Below, one piece after another: positions 8,894 to 17,285 of a stretch of DNA of 64,000 nucleotides. Below the pieces are notes generated by a model that saw only the letters and a program-made list of their open reading frames with translations, did not search any database and was not told the origin of the DNA. Source of the stretch: an uncultured Pseudomonadota bacterium (GTDB lineage: Bacteria; Pseudomonadota; Gammaproteobacteria; Steroidobacterales; Woeseiaceae); NCBI GenBank assembly GCA_913055625.1, contig CAJXJW010000004.1, forward strand, positions 124,001 to 188,000, written 5' to 3'. The translations under genes and the position numbers were made by a program. The stretch's first letter is position 1; each line of letters opens with the position of its first letter.

Positions 8894-11253
8894 GGACGCT
8901 CCTGCCGGCGCTGGCGGCGATGCTGTTCGTGTCGGCCGGTGCGGGCCTCGCAGAGGAACGTGTGCCGCTCGACGGCGACTGGGCATTCGTTCGCGGCGGC
9001 TCGTCGGCCACGCCGCCGGAAAGCGGTTGGCGCACCGTGCAGGTGCCGCACGACTGGAGCATCGAACGGCCGACATCGGCGCAGGCCGGATCGAAAGGCG
9101 GCGGTGGGTACTTCGAAACCGGCAGCGCCTGGTACCGGAAGCGCTTCGACGCGCCGTCGTCATGGGCCGATGCCGACGTGTCGATCTACTTCGACGGCGT
9201 TTACCGTAACGCCGAGGTGTGGCTGAACGGCGTGCCCGTCGGCGAGCACGCCTACGGCTATACGCCGTTTCGGCGGCCGTTGTCCGGGCGCCTGGTGCCG
9301 GGTTCTGCGAATGAGCTGCTCGTCCGCGTCGTGAACGAGCCGCAGCCGGACAGCCGCTGGTACTCCGGTTCCGGCATTTTCCGATCGGTACGGCTCGAGC
9401 TGCGTCCTGCCACGCACTTCGAACCGGACAGCCTGACCGCGACGACACGCGAGCTCGAGCCGGATGCCGCGTCCGTGGACGTGGCCGTCAACATCGTCAA
9501 TGCCGGCGAACTCGGCGCGGAGGCACGCGCAAGCTTCGTGATGACGGACGCAGACGGGCGGGAGGTCGCACGCGAGTCCGTGCCACTGGCGCCCCCGGAG
9601 GATCGGCGCACGCTGGCGGTCAGCGCGCGGCTCACCGTGCCGTCGCCGAACCCGTGGTCGCCGGATTCGCCGGCGCTGTATACGCTGTCGGCCGAACTGC
9701 ACGCGGGCGGCCAGGCGCTCGAAGCGACGCGCATCCCGGTAGGCCTGCGCACGCTGCACTGGTCCGCAGCCCGCGGCTTCGAATTGAACGGCGAGCCGGT
9801 CGAACTGCTCGGCGGCAGCGTGCACCACGACCACGGCCCGCTCGGCGCCGCCGCGCACGCCGACGCGGAACGGCGCAAGGTGCTGACGCTGAAGCGCGCG
9901 GGATTCAATGCCGTCCGCACCGCTCACAATCCGCCGTCAGAGGCTTTCCTCGACGCCGCCGACGCTCTCGGCCTGCTCGTCATCGACGAGGCGTTCGACG
10001 GCTGGCGCGTGGCGAAGGTGCCGAACGACTACGCCGCGCTGTTCGACGAGCACTGGGAAGCGGACCTCCGCGCGATGGTCCTGCGGGATCGCCGGCACCC
10101 GTCCGTCGTGATGTGGAGCATCGGCAACGAGGTGTACGAGCGCGGCCAGCCGTCCGGCATCGACATCGCGCACGCGATGGCCGGCATCGTGCGGCAACTC
10201 GACCGCACCCGGCCGGTGACGATCGGCCTGAACGGACTCGGCGCGACCGGCGACTGGTCGCGCCTCGACGCGATCTTCGACGCGCTCGACATCGCCGGCT
10301 ACAACTACGAGCTCGCGCGCGCGCCGGACGACCACCGGCGGCGGCCAAACCGCATCGTCTATGCCTCCGAGTCCTACCAGGACGAGGCGTTCGCGAACTG
10401 GCAGCTCGCTCGCGAACATACCTACGTCGTCGGCGACTTCGTCTGGAGCGCGATGGACTACCTCGGGGAAGCCGGCATTGGCCGCGTCTTTCCCCCTGAC
10501 AAGGACGCCCGGCCGCACTGGGTCGGCGAGCACTACCCGTATCACGGCGCGCTCAGCGGCGACATCGACATCACCGGCTTCCGCAAGCCGGTCTCGCACT
10601 ACCGCAACATCGTCTGGGACAAGGGCGAGACGCTGTACGCGGCCGTGCGGGTGCCGCCGCCCGCCGGCGAAACCTGGAACCTGACGAAGTGGTCCGTGCC
10701 GCCGGCGCTGTCGACCTGGACCTGGCCAGGCGAGGAGGGCCGTGAGCTCACGCTGGACGTCTACAGCCGGCACCCGCTGGTGCGCGTGACGCTGGCCGGC
10801 GAGCCGGTCGGCGTCGCGCCGACGACCGAGGCAGACGCATTTCGCGCATCGTTCTCCGTACCGTACAAGCCCGGACGCCTGGAAATTCGCGCGGGCGACG
10901 AACGCTTCGTGCTGCAGACGGCCGGCGAGCCCGCCCGATTGCAGTTCTCGAACGATGACGAGCTGCGCGGTTGCCGTGAACGTCGACTCTGCTTCGCAAT
11001 CGTCCAGATCACCGACGCACAGGGGATCGGCCACCCGGCCGCGGACCGGCCAATACGCTTCGAGGTCGAGGGCGGACGGATACACGGCATTGGCAGCGGC
11101 GACATGGCCTCAGCGGAGTCCTACCGGGCAAACCCGCGCCGCAGTTACCGGGGCCGCACGATGCTCGTGTTCGAGCCCGACCCGGCGGCACGGCGGGTCA
11201 TCGTGCGCGCGCACGCCGAGGGGCTTGCGTCCGCGGAGCGCCGGTTGCGCTGA
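8890..11253 (+). CDS. Secreted GH2 beta-galactosidase/glucuronidase-type enzyme
   Basis: A 787-residue exported GH2 hydrolase. The start is GTG at 8890, overlapping the GH106 stop by four bases; the signal peptide is RTLLPALAAMLFVSAGAGLA. Order: sugar-binding domain (VPLDGDWAFVRGG to about 200), immunoglobulin-like domain (about 205-310), then the TIM barrel with RTAHNPPSEAFLDAADALGL and IDEAFDGWR. The acid/base is Glu414 in MWSIGNEVYERG and the nucleophile Glu494 in VYASESYQDEAF, so catalysis looks intact. C-terminal immunoglobulin-like domains follow. GH2 covers galactosidase, glucuronidase and arabinosidase activities; the exact sugar is not decidable here. Coupling to the rhamnosidase suggests both act on one glycan. 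Confidence 0.87.
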   Translation: MRTLLPALAAMLFVSAGAGLAEERVPLDGDWAFVRGGSSATPPESGWRTVQVPHDWSIERPTSAQAGSKGGGGYFETGSAWYRKRFDAPSSWADADVSIYFDGVYRNAEVWLNGVPVGEHAYGYTPFRRPLSGRLVPGSANELLVRVVNEPQPDSRWYSGSGIFRSVRLELRPATHFEPDSLTATTRELEPDAASVDVAVNIVNAGELGAEARASFVMTDADGREVARESVPLAPPEDRRTLAVSARLTVPSPNPWSPDSPALYTLSAELHAGGQALEATRIPVGLRTLHWSAARGFELNGEPVELLGGSVHHDHGPLGAAAHADAERRKVLTLKRAGFNAVRTAHNPPSEAFLDAADALGLLVIDEAFDGWRVAKVPNDYAALFDEHWEADLRAMVLRDRRHPSVVMWSIGNEVYERGQPSGIDIAHAMAGIVRQLDRTRPVTIGLNGLGATGDWSRLDAIFDALDIAGYNYELARAPDDHRRRPNRIVYASESYQDEAFANWQLAREHTYVVGDFVWSAMDYLGEAGIGRVFPPDKDARPHWVGEHYPYHGALSGDIDITGFRKPVSHYRNIVWDKGETLYAAVRVPPPAGETWNLTKWSVPPALSTWTWPGEEGRELTLDVYSRHPLVRVTLAGEPVGVAPTTEADAFRASFSVPYKPGRLEIRAGDERFVLQTAGEPARLQFSNDDELRGCRERRLCFAIVQITDAQGIGHPAADRPIRFEVEGGRIHGIGSGDMASAESYRANPRRSYRGRTMLVFEPDPAARRVIVRAHAEGLASAERRLR

Positions 11254-11260
11254 ACGCGCG

Positions 11261-12313
11261 TCAGGCGGAAATCGACGGCGCGTCGTTCGCGCGGAAGCAG
11301 GCCTCGACGAGGCGCATCGTGTTCAATGCATCGTCGACGCGCGTCAGCAGCACGTCGTCCTCGCCGGTGCGGAACCGCTGCAGGTTGCGCATGACGTTCG
11401 CGAACGCGTCCGGGAACCAGCTCCCCTGCAACGGCACCTGCCGCCAGCCGTTGCCGGCGTCCGCGAGCCATAGTTCGTCGGGCTCCCCGTCGGGGTAATT
11501 CATCAGCAGGCCCAGCTTCGCCACCGCGCAGCCGCGCGTTCCCTCGAAGCGTATCGTCGCAGCCTGGAAGTCCGGGCCGAAGTCGTGGTTGTGGTTGATC
11601 GACAACAGCGCGCGCAGGCGCGGACCGTAGTCCAGGATGATCGACGTGCGCGTCTGCGCGAGATCCGGCACGCGCGGGTCCGGCAGCGTGCGCGCGAACG
11701 CGCCGGCCGGCTCACCGGCCAACGACCGCACCAGGTCGAGATAGTGGATGGAGTGCACGGCGATCTCGACACGCTCCATGCGCTTGAGGAACGGGAAGAT
11801 GTGCCAAGGCGTCGCGATGTTGACCCGCACTTCGACGTCGAGGATCTCGCCGAGCGCGCCGGAGGCGATCGCCTCGCGGATCGCAAGCATCATCGGGCTG
11901 AAGCGAAGCTGGAAGTTCACGGCCGCGACCAGGTTCTTCGCGCGGCAGATCGCGACGATCTCCCCGGCCTGCGCGAGGTTCTCGCCCATCGGCTTCTGGA
12001 TGAGTACGGTGGCTCCGTCCGGGAGCTGCGTCAGGATAGCGGCAATGGCAGAGGGCGGCGTCGCGATGTCATACACGCACGCCGTGCCGTGCACTGCGGC
12101 GGCGGCCGCGTCCGCGTACACGGCGGGGATGTTCCATTCGGCGGCCATGGTCGCCGCGCGGCCACCGTCGATGTCGCAGATGCCGGCAACGTCGAAGCCG
12201 GCGTTGCGGTAGGCCGGGAGGTGCGCGTCCCGCACGATGTCCCCGGCGCCGATGATGACGATCGGCACCGCGCTCGTCGGTGGCGGCCAGGCCTGGGAGT
12301 CGGTCGGTGACAC
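11261..12313 (-). CDS. Gfo/Idh/MocA family NAD(P)-dependent oxidoreductase
   Basis: A 350-residue oxidoreductase beginning at GTG. The Rossmann motif VIIGAGDIVRDAHLPAY (residues 19-35) binds the nucleotide. The conserved EKP motif is present as IQKPMGEN, with Gln106 replacing Glu and Lys107 kept. The C-terminal sheet domain includes VHSIHYLDLVRSLAGEP, carrying the His/Asp positions of the family active site. It follows the MaoC gene by 30 bases and probably shares its promoter. Family members oxidise or reduce sugars and cyclitols at a ring carbon. Given RhaT, RhaM and a lactonase nearby, an L-rhamnose or uronate dehydrogenase role is plausible but unproven. Confidence 0.82.
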   Translation of the reverse strand: MSPTDSQAWPPPTSAVPIVIIGAGDIVRDAHLPAYRNAGFDVAGICDIDGGRAATMAAEWNIPAVYADAAAAAVHGTACVYDIATPPSAIAAILTQLPDGATVLIQKPMGENLAQAGEIVAICRAKNLVAAVNFQLRFSPMMLAIREAIASGALGEILDVEVRVNIATPWHIFPFLKRMERVEIAVHSIHYLDLVRSLAGEPAGAFARTLPDPRVPDLAQTRTSIILDYGPRLRALLSINHNHDFGPDFQAATIRFEGTRGCAVAKLGLLMNYPDGEPDELWLADAGNGWRQVPLQGSWFPDAFANVMRNLQRFRTGEDDVLLTRVDDALNTMRLVEACFRANDAPSISA

Positions 12314-12343
12314 GGGGCTCGAGGAGGCGCTACGACGAAGCCG

Positions 12344-12799
12344 TCAGGCGGGCGTCGCGCCTTTCTTCTCGACGAGCAGGATGTGCTCGCAATACAGCAC
12401 CGTCTTCCCGTCCTGGTTGTGCACTTCGCATGCTTCCACCACCTGGCCGTACGCCGGCCGTTTCGGATCGTCGCTCTTGCTCTTGATCGTCACCGTCGTG
12501 CGGATCGTGTCGCCGATGTAGACCGGCGTCGGAAAGCGCAGGCGCTCGTAGCCGTAGGTAAACGCCACCGGGTTGATCTCCTGCGCGGTCAGCCCGATGC
12601 CGATTGCGAACGTCATGGTGCCATGCGCGATCCGGTGTTTGAACGGCTGCGTCTTGCAGAACTCCTCGTCGACGTGGTGCGGGAAGAAGTCCCCGGTATG
12701 TCCGGCGTGAAAGACGATGTCCGTCTCGGTGATCGTGCGGCCCGACGTTTGACGCACGGCGCCGGGTTCGTAGTCCTCGAAATACTGGGTGTTTTCCAT
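12344..12799 (-). CDS. MaoC-like hot-dog dehydratase
   Basis: A 151-residue single hot-dog protein of the MaoC/(R)-specific enoyl-CoA hydratase family. [21 protein letters not shown] followed by RIAHGTM (about residues 33-61) is the hydratase segment with the catalytic Asp and His; [19 protein letters not shown] and HILLVEKK complete the fold. It should act on a 2-enoyl-CoA or similar thioester. It lies divergently from an IclR regulator and ahead of a Gfo/Idh gene. Its company with a CoA-transferase in a rhamnose locus implies a CoA-thioester step whose substrate is not obvious. Confidence 0.85.
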   Translation of the reverse strand: MENTQYFEDYEPGAVRQTSGRTITETDIVFHAGHTGDFFPHHVDEEFCKTQPFKHRIAHGTMTFAIGIGLTAQEINPVAFTYGYERLRFPTPVYIGDTIRTTVTIKSKSDDPKRPAYGQVVEACEVHNQDGKTVLYCEHILLVEKKGATPA

Positions 12800-12829
12800 G
12801 CCTGTCCTGTTTGCCGGGCCCGGTCGCCC

Positions 12830-12858
12830 AGTATTTTATATTTGAATGGCTTTTTCAA
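12830..12858 (-). promoter_or_regulatory. Promoter and candidate IclR operator upstream of the MaoC gene
   Basis: On the minus strand TTGAAA (12853-12858), 17 bases, then AATACT (12830-12835) point to the MaoC start. Overlapping the -35 is the dyad TTGAA-N7-TTCAA (12842-12858). The same half-sites, GAAA and CATTCAAA, recur at the promoter near 18.46-18.5 kb, also over the -35. The divergent IclR regulator is the natural candidate to bind here; this is inference. Confidence 0.45.
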
Positions 12859-12961
12859 TGATACTCGACCACGGGTGCGAATCTGCGAACAGATTGTGTC
12901 ACGACCGGCCGAAATGGTATTGAAGAACCTGAACCGGATAACCGAGGGCAGGAAACAGGAC

Positions 12962-13744
12962 GTGACGCAAGCGAAGCCGAAACGGATCTACAAGGCACCG
13001 GCGCTGGAGAAGGGGCTCGAGATCATCGAACTGCTGGCGACCCGGCAGGTCCCGATGTCGATGACCGAAATCGCCACCGAACTCGGCCGCTCGGGCAACG
13101 AGATCTTCCGCATGCTGGCCGTGCTCGAGCAGAAGAACTACATCCGCAAGGGCGAGAACGGGGACCGCTACTGCATTACGAACCACCTGTTCGACCTCGG
13201 CATGCGCGTCCCGCCGAACTCCACGCTCATCGAGCACCTCGTGCCGCTGATGCGCGAACTCGCGGAAACGATCAAGCAATCCTGCCACCTGTCGGTGCGC
13301 AGCGGGAATCACATCGTCGTCATCGCCCGCGTCGAGAACCCGGCATCGGTCGGCTTCTCGGTACGCGTCGGCACGTCACGCGGCCTGCTCGAATCCGCCG
13401 CCGGGCGCGTGTTTCTCGCATGGCTGGACGAGGGTGACCGCGGCGAAGTACTGCGCGACCTCGTGAAAGGCGCCGGCGCGGCCGACAAGCGCCGGAAACT
13501 CGACGACGAACTCGGCATGATCCGGAGCCTCGGGCTCGCGAAGATTCCGAGCACGTTCATCACGGGCATCACCGACGTCTGCGTGCCGGTGACCGCCGGC
13601 CATCCCCGCAAGATCGTCGCGACGCTGACCGTTCCCTACGCGGCCGGGTCGGATGCACCGCTCACGCTCGAGGAGACGGTTCCACTGGTGCTGGAAGGCG
13701 TATCCGGCATGTCGAAAGTCGCGGCGACGTTCCGCGGCTTCTAG
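12962..13744 (+). CDS. IclR-family transcriptional regulator
   Basis: A 260-residue regulator. GTG at 12962 is chosen because AGGA stands eight bases upstream; an in-frame ATG at 12914 has no ribosome-binding site. The winged HTH is ALEKGLEIIELLATRQVPMSMTEIATELG through GNEIFRMLAVLEQKNYIRKG; the effector domain follows (LRELAETIKQSCHLSVRSGN, SAAGRVFLAWLDE, TGITDVCVPV, ATLTVPYA). IclR members often bind sugar acids, for example KdgR with 2-keto-3-deoxygluconate. Its place between the MaoC and rhamnose operons suggests it controls both through the shared promoter motif, with a rhamnose-derived keto-acid as possible inducer. Confidence 0.88.
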   Translation: MTQAKPKRIYKAPALEKGLEIIELLATRQVPMSMTEIATELGRSGNEIFRMLAVLEQKNYIRKGENGDRYCITNHLFDLGMRVPPNSTLIEHLVPLMRELAETIKQSCHLSVRSGNHIVVIARVENPASVGFSVRVGTSRGLLESAAGRVFLAWLDEGDRGEVLRDLVKGAGAADKRRKLDDELGMIRSLGLAKIPSTFITGITDVCVPVTAGHPRKIVATLTVPYAAGSDAPLTLEETVPLVLEGVSGMSKVAATFRGF

Positions 13745-13762
13745 CGCACCGCGCGCGACCCG

Positions 13763-14824
13763 TCAGGCCGGGTTGCCCACCCACGACCCCCACGTGATGA
13801 CGGCGAACGACGCGAGCAGCGTTGCGAGCCCGGCGTACAGCATGCCGGTCGTGCGGCCGGAGAGGCCACGCCACTCCCGCAATGCGTAGCCGATGCCGAA
13901 GCTGAAGAACACCAGCATCGTCATGTGGATGCCCCAGCTCATGAACGCGAAATTGCCCATGCGCAGGTGGCCCAGGCCGTAGAAGAAGAACTGCCCGTAC
14001 CACAACACACCGGACAGGATGCCGAGCGCGTAGTGCATCGGCAGCGTGCCGCCATCATCTTCCGACGGTTTCAGCGCGGCGTACTCGCCGAACGTGCGTT
14101 TCCGGGCGTGCACGACGCTCCACCAGGCGAGGTTCGTGAGGAACGCGCCGCCCATCGCGAAAATGTATTTCGCATGTGCCTGGAAATTCGTCGCGCCGTG
14201 GCGGCTCGCGATCTCGTCCATCGGCGCGCCCGCCGCAAGCGACAGGCCGAAGATCGCAGACAACACGCCCGCGAGGACGACGAGGACCAGGCCCTTGCGG
14301 ATATTGAAGTCCGTCGCGCCCGTCGCGCTCTTCGCATTGAGTTCGGCCTCCTTGTGCACGCCTGCCCAGCCGCACATCGCGACACCCACGATCGACACCG
14401 CGAAACCCGCGAGGACGACGAGGCCGCCCGGCTTCTGGAAGCTCTCGATCAACGTGCCGGCGAGCATCGCGGGAATCACGGTGCCCAGTACGGCGGAAAT
14501 GCCGATCGCGATAGCGTAAGTCAGCGAGAAGCCGATGTGCCGGATGCTGAGCGCGAACGCCATGCCGCCGAACCCGTAGATCGCGCCGAGTACCGTCGTC
14601 TTCACGATCACGTCCGCCGGTGTGTCGGACAGGACGCCGGCGAGGTTCGGGATCGTGAGCCAGGCCACGAGCACCGGGATCACGAACCAGCCGGCCGTGC
14701 AGAACAGCAGCCAGGTCGTCTGGTACGACCAGCGCCGCGTGCCGATGAACGGTACGTAGCAGGCCGCCGCCGCGAGCCCGCCGATCGCGTGCAGGCCGAT
14801 TCCCGAGAAGACGTTTGTAATCAT
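13763..14824 (-). CDS. rhaT: L-rhamnose:proton symporter RhaT
   Basis: A 353-residue inner-membrane permease with about ten TM helices, close to the 344 residues of E. coli RhaT. Family features include GIGLHAIGGLAAAACYVPF at the N-terminus, WSYQTTWLLFCTAGWFVIP, GAIYGFGGMAFALSIRHIGFS with LTYAIAIGISAVLGT, and the C-terminal ILSGVLWYGQFFFYGLGHLRMG. It imports L-rhamnose (and L-lyxose) with protons. It is the last gene of the leftward operon after the lactonase, mutarotase, CoA-transferase and binding-like protein, which fixes that operon as rhamnose-related. Confidence 0.93.
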   Translation of the reverse strand: MITNVFSGIGLHAIGGLAAAACYVPFIGTRRWSYQTTWLLFCTAGWFVIPVLVAWLTIPNLAGVLSDTPADVIVKTTVLGAIYGFGGMAFALSIRHIGFSLTYAIAIGISAVLGTVIPAMLAGTLIESFQKPGGLVVLAGFAVSIVGVAMCGWAGVHKEAELNAKSATGATDFNIRKGLVLVVLAGVLSAIFGLSLAAGAPMDEIASRHGATNFQAHAKYIFAMGGAFLTNLAWWSVVHARKRTFGEYAALKPSEDDGGTLPMHYALGILSGVLWYGQFFFYGLGHLRMGNFAFMSWGIHMTMLVFFSFGIGYALREWRGLSGRTTGMLYAGLATLLASFAVITWGSWVGNPA

Positions 14825-14872
14825 GGAGAGGCTCTTCAGGTTGGCGCGCCGGGAAGTGCCGGTCGCGGGAGT

Positions 14873-15745
14873 TTATGCACGTACGGCGTAGATGCGCTCC
14901 GCGTTTGCCGAGTAGATGGCACGCCGCGCATCGGCGGATTCGGCGGCGAGTATCGACCGGAACGCGGCGACCCAGCCGGCAACGCCACAGGTCAGGTTGC
15001 ACACCGGCCAGTCGCTGCCCCACACGCAGCGGTCGGCGCCGAAAACCTCGATGCAGAACTCGACGTACGGGCGAATCGATGCCTCGATGTCGCTGCCTTC
15101 CGGGCAATACGCGACGACGCCCGACAGCTTGCAGTGCACGTGGGGCAGGGCGGCCAGCTTCCGCACCTGGGCCCGCCATTCGGCGAAATCGCCGGATGCG
15201 ATGTCCGGCACGCCGCAGTGATCCAGCACGAGCGACGTATTGTCGCAACGCTCCGCGAGCTGCAGTGCCAACGGCAACTGGCGCTGCAGGAAACACAGGT
15301 CGAAGGTTTTGCCGCGCCGCCCGATCTCTCGAACGTTGCGCACGAACCCGTCGCTGTCGGACAGCGCATCGGGCTCGGTGTGCAGGATGCGGCGGTAGCC
15401 GGCGACCCCCGAGGGCCCGGTCTCGTCCAGCCAGGCATCGAAGGCTGCAGCATCCGACTCCGGCCGGCAACTCGCGATGACACCCGCGATGCGGTTGCCC
15501 GGGTCGTCGGCGAGCGAACGAACGTGGCGAGCCTCGTCTTGCCAGTCGGCCTCGTCGGCGGCCGTTTCCATGAACAGCGTGCGGCCGATGCCGCAGCCCT
15601 CGGTACTGTTTCGATAGTCGTCCAGCGTGAACGCACGGCACCGCAGCGCGGGCAGCCCGTCGGTCCACGCGTAGCCGAAGCGGTCCGCCAGCACGAGGTG
15701 CTGGTGCGTGTCGAGCAGCAGCTCCGGCGCGCTCACGTCAGTCAT
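14873..15745 (-). CDS. Amidohydrolase-family lactonase, probable L-rhamnono-1,4-lactonase
   Basis: A 290-residue TIM-barrel metal hydrolase of the COG3618 (amidohydrolase 2) type. The first-strand metal motif is LLLDTHQHLV (residues 9-18); further ligands lie in SLVLDHCGVPD and CVWGSDWPVCNL, where the Asp of GSDWP is catalytic. Such enzymes open sugar lactones (rhamnonolactone, fuconolactone) or act on related pyrone acids. Overlap with the mutarotase gene by eight bases and proximity to rhaT favour L-rhamnonolactone, step two of the non-phosphorylating pathway. Neither the dehydratase nor the aldolase of that pathway lies in this window. Confidence 0.8.
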   Translation of the reverse strand: MTDVSAPELLLDTHQHLVLADRFGYAWTDGLPALRCRAFTLDDYRNSTEGCGIGRTLFMETAADEADWQDEARHVRSLADDPGNRIAGVIASCRPESDAAAFDAWLDETGPSGVAGYRRILHTEPDALSDSDGFVRNVREIGRRGKTFDLCFLQRQLPLALQLAERCDNTSLVLDHCGVPDIASGDFAEWRAQVRKLAALPHVHCKLSGVVAYCPEGSDIEASIRPYVEFCIEVFGADRCVWGSDWPVCNLTCGVAGWVAAFRSILAAESADARRAIYSANAERIYAVRA

Positions 15746-16067
15746 GGTGGAAGACTTCTTCCATCATCGCCCACCACTCGCCATCGCCGACGGAATCGAG
15801 CGGTTGCTGCTGCGGCTTGCAGATGGCCCACCAGCGCTGCGTGTCCGGGTCCGCCGCCATCTTCGCCATGTCGGCGTCGAAGTCCGTGCCGCGGTACTCC
15901 CAGTAGCCGAACAGCAGGTTCTCCGGTTCGCGGAAGAAGATCGTGTAATTCGTGATGTTGCAGGCCTCGATCATCCGCAGCACCTCCGGCCATACCTCCC
16001 GGTGCAGGCGCTTGTACTCGGCGACGTGCTCCGGCCGCAGCCGGATCATCATGCCCATACGTTTCAT
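15738..16067 (-). CDS. rhaM: L-rhamnose mutarotase
   Basis: A 109-residue ferredoxin-like dimeric protein that interconverts alpha- and beta-L-rhamnopyranose. It keeps the aromatic/His pocket of the YiiL family: Tyr18 and His22 (AEYKRLHREVWPEV), Tyr41 (ITNYTIFF), and Trp79-Trp80 (DTQRWWAICKP). The length is right for the family (104 in E. coli). GGGGGTGAC lies just upstream of the ATG. It lies between the CoA-transferase and lactonase genes in one operon. Mutarotation would speed feeding of the anomer made by the rhamnosidase and RhaT into the dehydrogenase. Confidence 0.93.
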   Translation of the reverse strand: MKRMGMMIRLRPEHVAEYKRLHREVWPEVLRMIEACNITNYTIFFREPENLLFGYWEYRGTDFDADMAKMAADPDTQRWWAICKPQQQPLDSVGDGEWWAMMEEVFHHD

Positions 16068-16100
16068 GTCGTCACCCCCGTGATGTTCGCGAACGATACG

Positions 16101-17285
16101 TCAGGACGCATTCAGCAAGAACTCCGCCTCGATGGCGTCGGTATGCTGCCCGACCGTCGGCGCCGGTACGCTGCTCTTGATGACCTTGCCGTCGAGACGG
16201 ATCGGGCAGCGCGTCGCGCGCAGCGGCTTGCCGGTCCCGGTGTCCAGCCCCTGGATGAAGTCGAGCTGGCGGAATGCCTCTGTCTCCATCAGCGCCGGCC
16301 AGTCGAGGACTTCGCTCGCCCAGGTGTCGGCGGCGTTGAAGATCTTCATCCAGTGCGCGGTCGTCTCGGTGCGCAGCCGCTCGGCGAGGATCGCCTTGAT
16401 GGTGTCGCGCTCGGTGAAACAGCGCTTGCGGTCCGTGTACCCGGCAAGTTCCGGGCAGTGGAGCAACTCGGCGAGGCGTTCGACCGGCGTCATCGCGACG
16501 GCAACGAAGCCGTCCTTCGTCCGGTACACGCCGTACGGCGCGGCGAGGTAGGCGTGACCGCCGCTGATCTTGCTCCGGGCGGGCGGTTTCTGCCCGTCGT
16601 TCAGCCAGGTCGTGAGCACCTCGAACTGCATATCGAGAACGGACTCGAGCAGGCTCACTTCCACCAATGCGCCCTGGCCGCTTTTCAAGCTGCGGACGAG
16701 GCCGGCCAGGATGCCCTCGAGCGCCGCGTGCCCGGTCATCATGTCGGCCACCGCGAGCCCCATCGGCGTCGGCGGGTGCTCCGCGTCGCCCGTCAGCCAC
16801 ATCAGTCCCGAGCGCGCCTGCGCGAGCAGGTCCTGTCCCGGCAACCGCTCCCACGCCTTCGCACTGCCGTAGCCCGACACGGACGCGTAAACGATGCGCG
16901 GGTTCAGCTCCTTCACCGACGCATAGTCCAGGCCGAGGCGTTCGATGACGCCCGGCCGGAAGCTCTGGATGACGACGTCGGCGCGCTCGATCAGCTTCTG
17001 CACCTTCCCGACGTCCACCGGCGACTTCAGGTCCGCCGTGTAGCTTTCCTTGTTGCGGTTAATGGCCTGGAACAGCGTGTTCGTGCCGCCGACGTCGGTG
17101 TCCGACAGGTAGAGCTGCCGTGCGAGATCACCCTGGCCGGGCCGCTCGACCTTGATGACCCGCGCGCCCATGTCCGCAAGCTTCAGGCTGGCCATCGGGC
17201 CGGCGAGGAACTGGCTCAGGTCGACGACGAGAACGCCGTCGAGGGGAAGGCCCGGGTTCGCGCCGTGTTCGGTGGACTGCGTCAC
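16101..17285 (-). CDS. Class III (CaiB/BaiF) CoA-transferase
   Basis: A 394-residue family III CoA-transferase. The start is GTG at 17285, overlapping the preceding gene's stop by four bases. Family landmarks: LPLDGVLVVDLSQFLAGPMAS, GARVIKVERPGQGDLAR, the segment NRNKESYTADLKSP, GLMWLTGDAEHPPTPMG with VADMMTGHAALEGILAGL, and the catalytic aspartate region VEVSLLESVLDMQ. These enzymes move CoA between carboxylic acids. In a rhamnose operon the acceptor could be a keto-deoxy acid or a product such as lactate, but this is not established. It is coupled to the signal-less binding-like protein, suggesting joint function. Confidence 0.87.
   Translation of the reverse strand: MTQSTEHGANPGLPLDGVLVVDLSQFLAGPMASLKLADMGARVIKVERPGQGDLARQLYLSDTDVGGTNTLFQAINRNKESYTADLKSPVDVGKVQKLIERADVVIQSFRPGVIERLGLDYASVKELNPRIVYASVSGYGSAKAWERLPGQDLLAQARSGLMWLTGDAEHPPTPMGLAVADMMTGHAALEGILAGLVRSLKSGQGALVEVSLLESVLDMQFEVLTTWLNDGQKPPARSKISGGHAYLAAPYGVYRTKDGFVAVAMTPVERLAELLHCPELAGYTDRKRCFTERDTIKAILAERLRTETTAHWMKIFNAADTWASEVLDWPALMETEAFRQLDFIQGLDTGTGKPLRATRCPIRLDGKVIKSSVPAPTVGQHTDAIEAEFLLNAS

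Noticed and set aside
13925..15955. 676-residue open frame on the plus strand across rhaT and the lactonase
   Set aside because: Rich in Arg, His, Asp and Ala with no fold or motif; it is antisense to two well-supported genes and is an effect of high GC.
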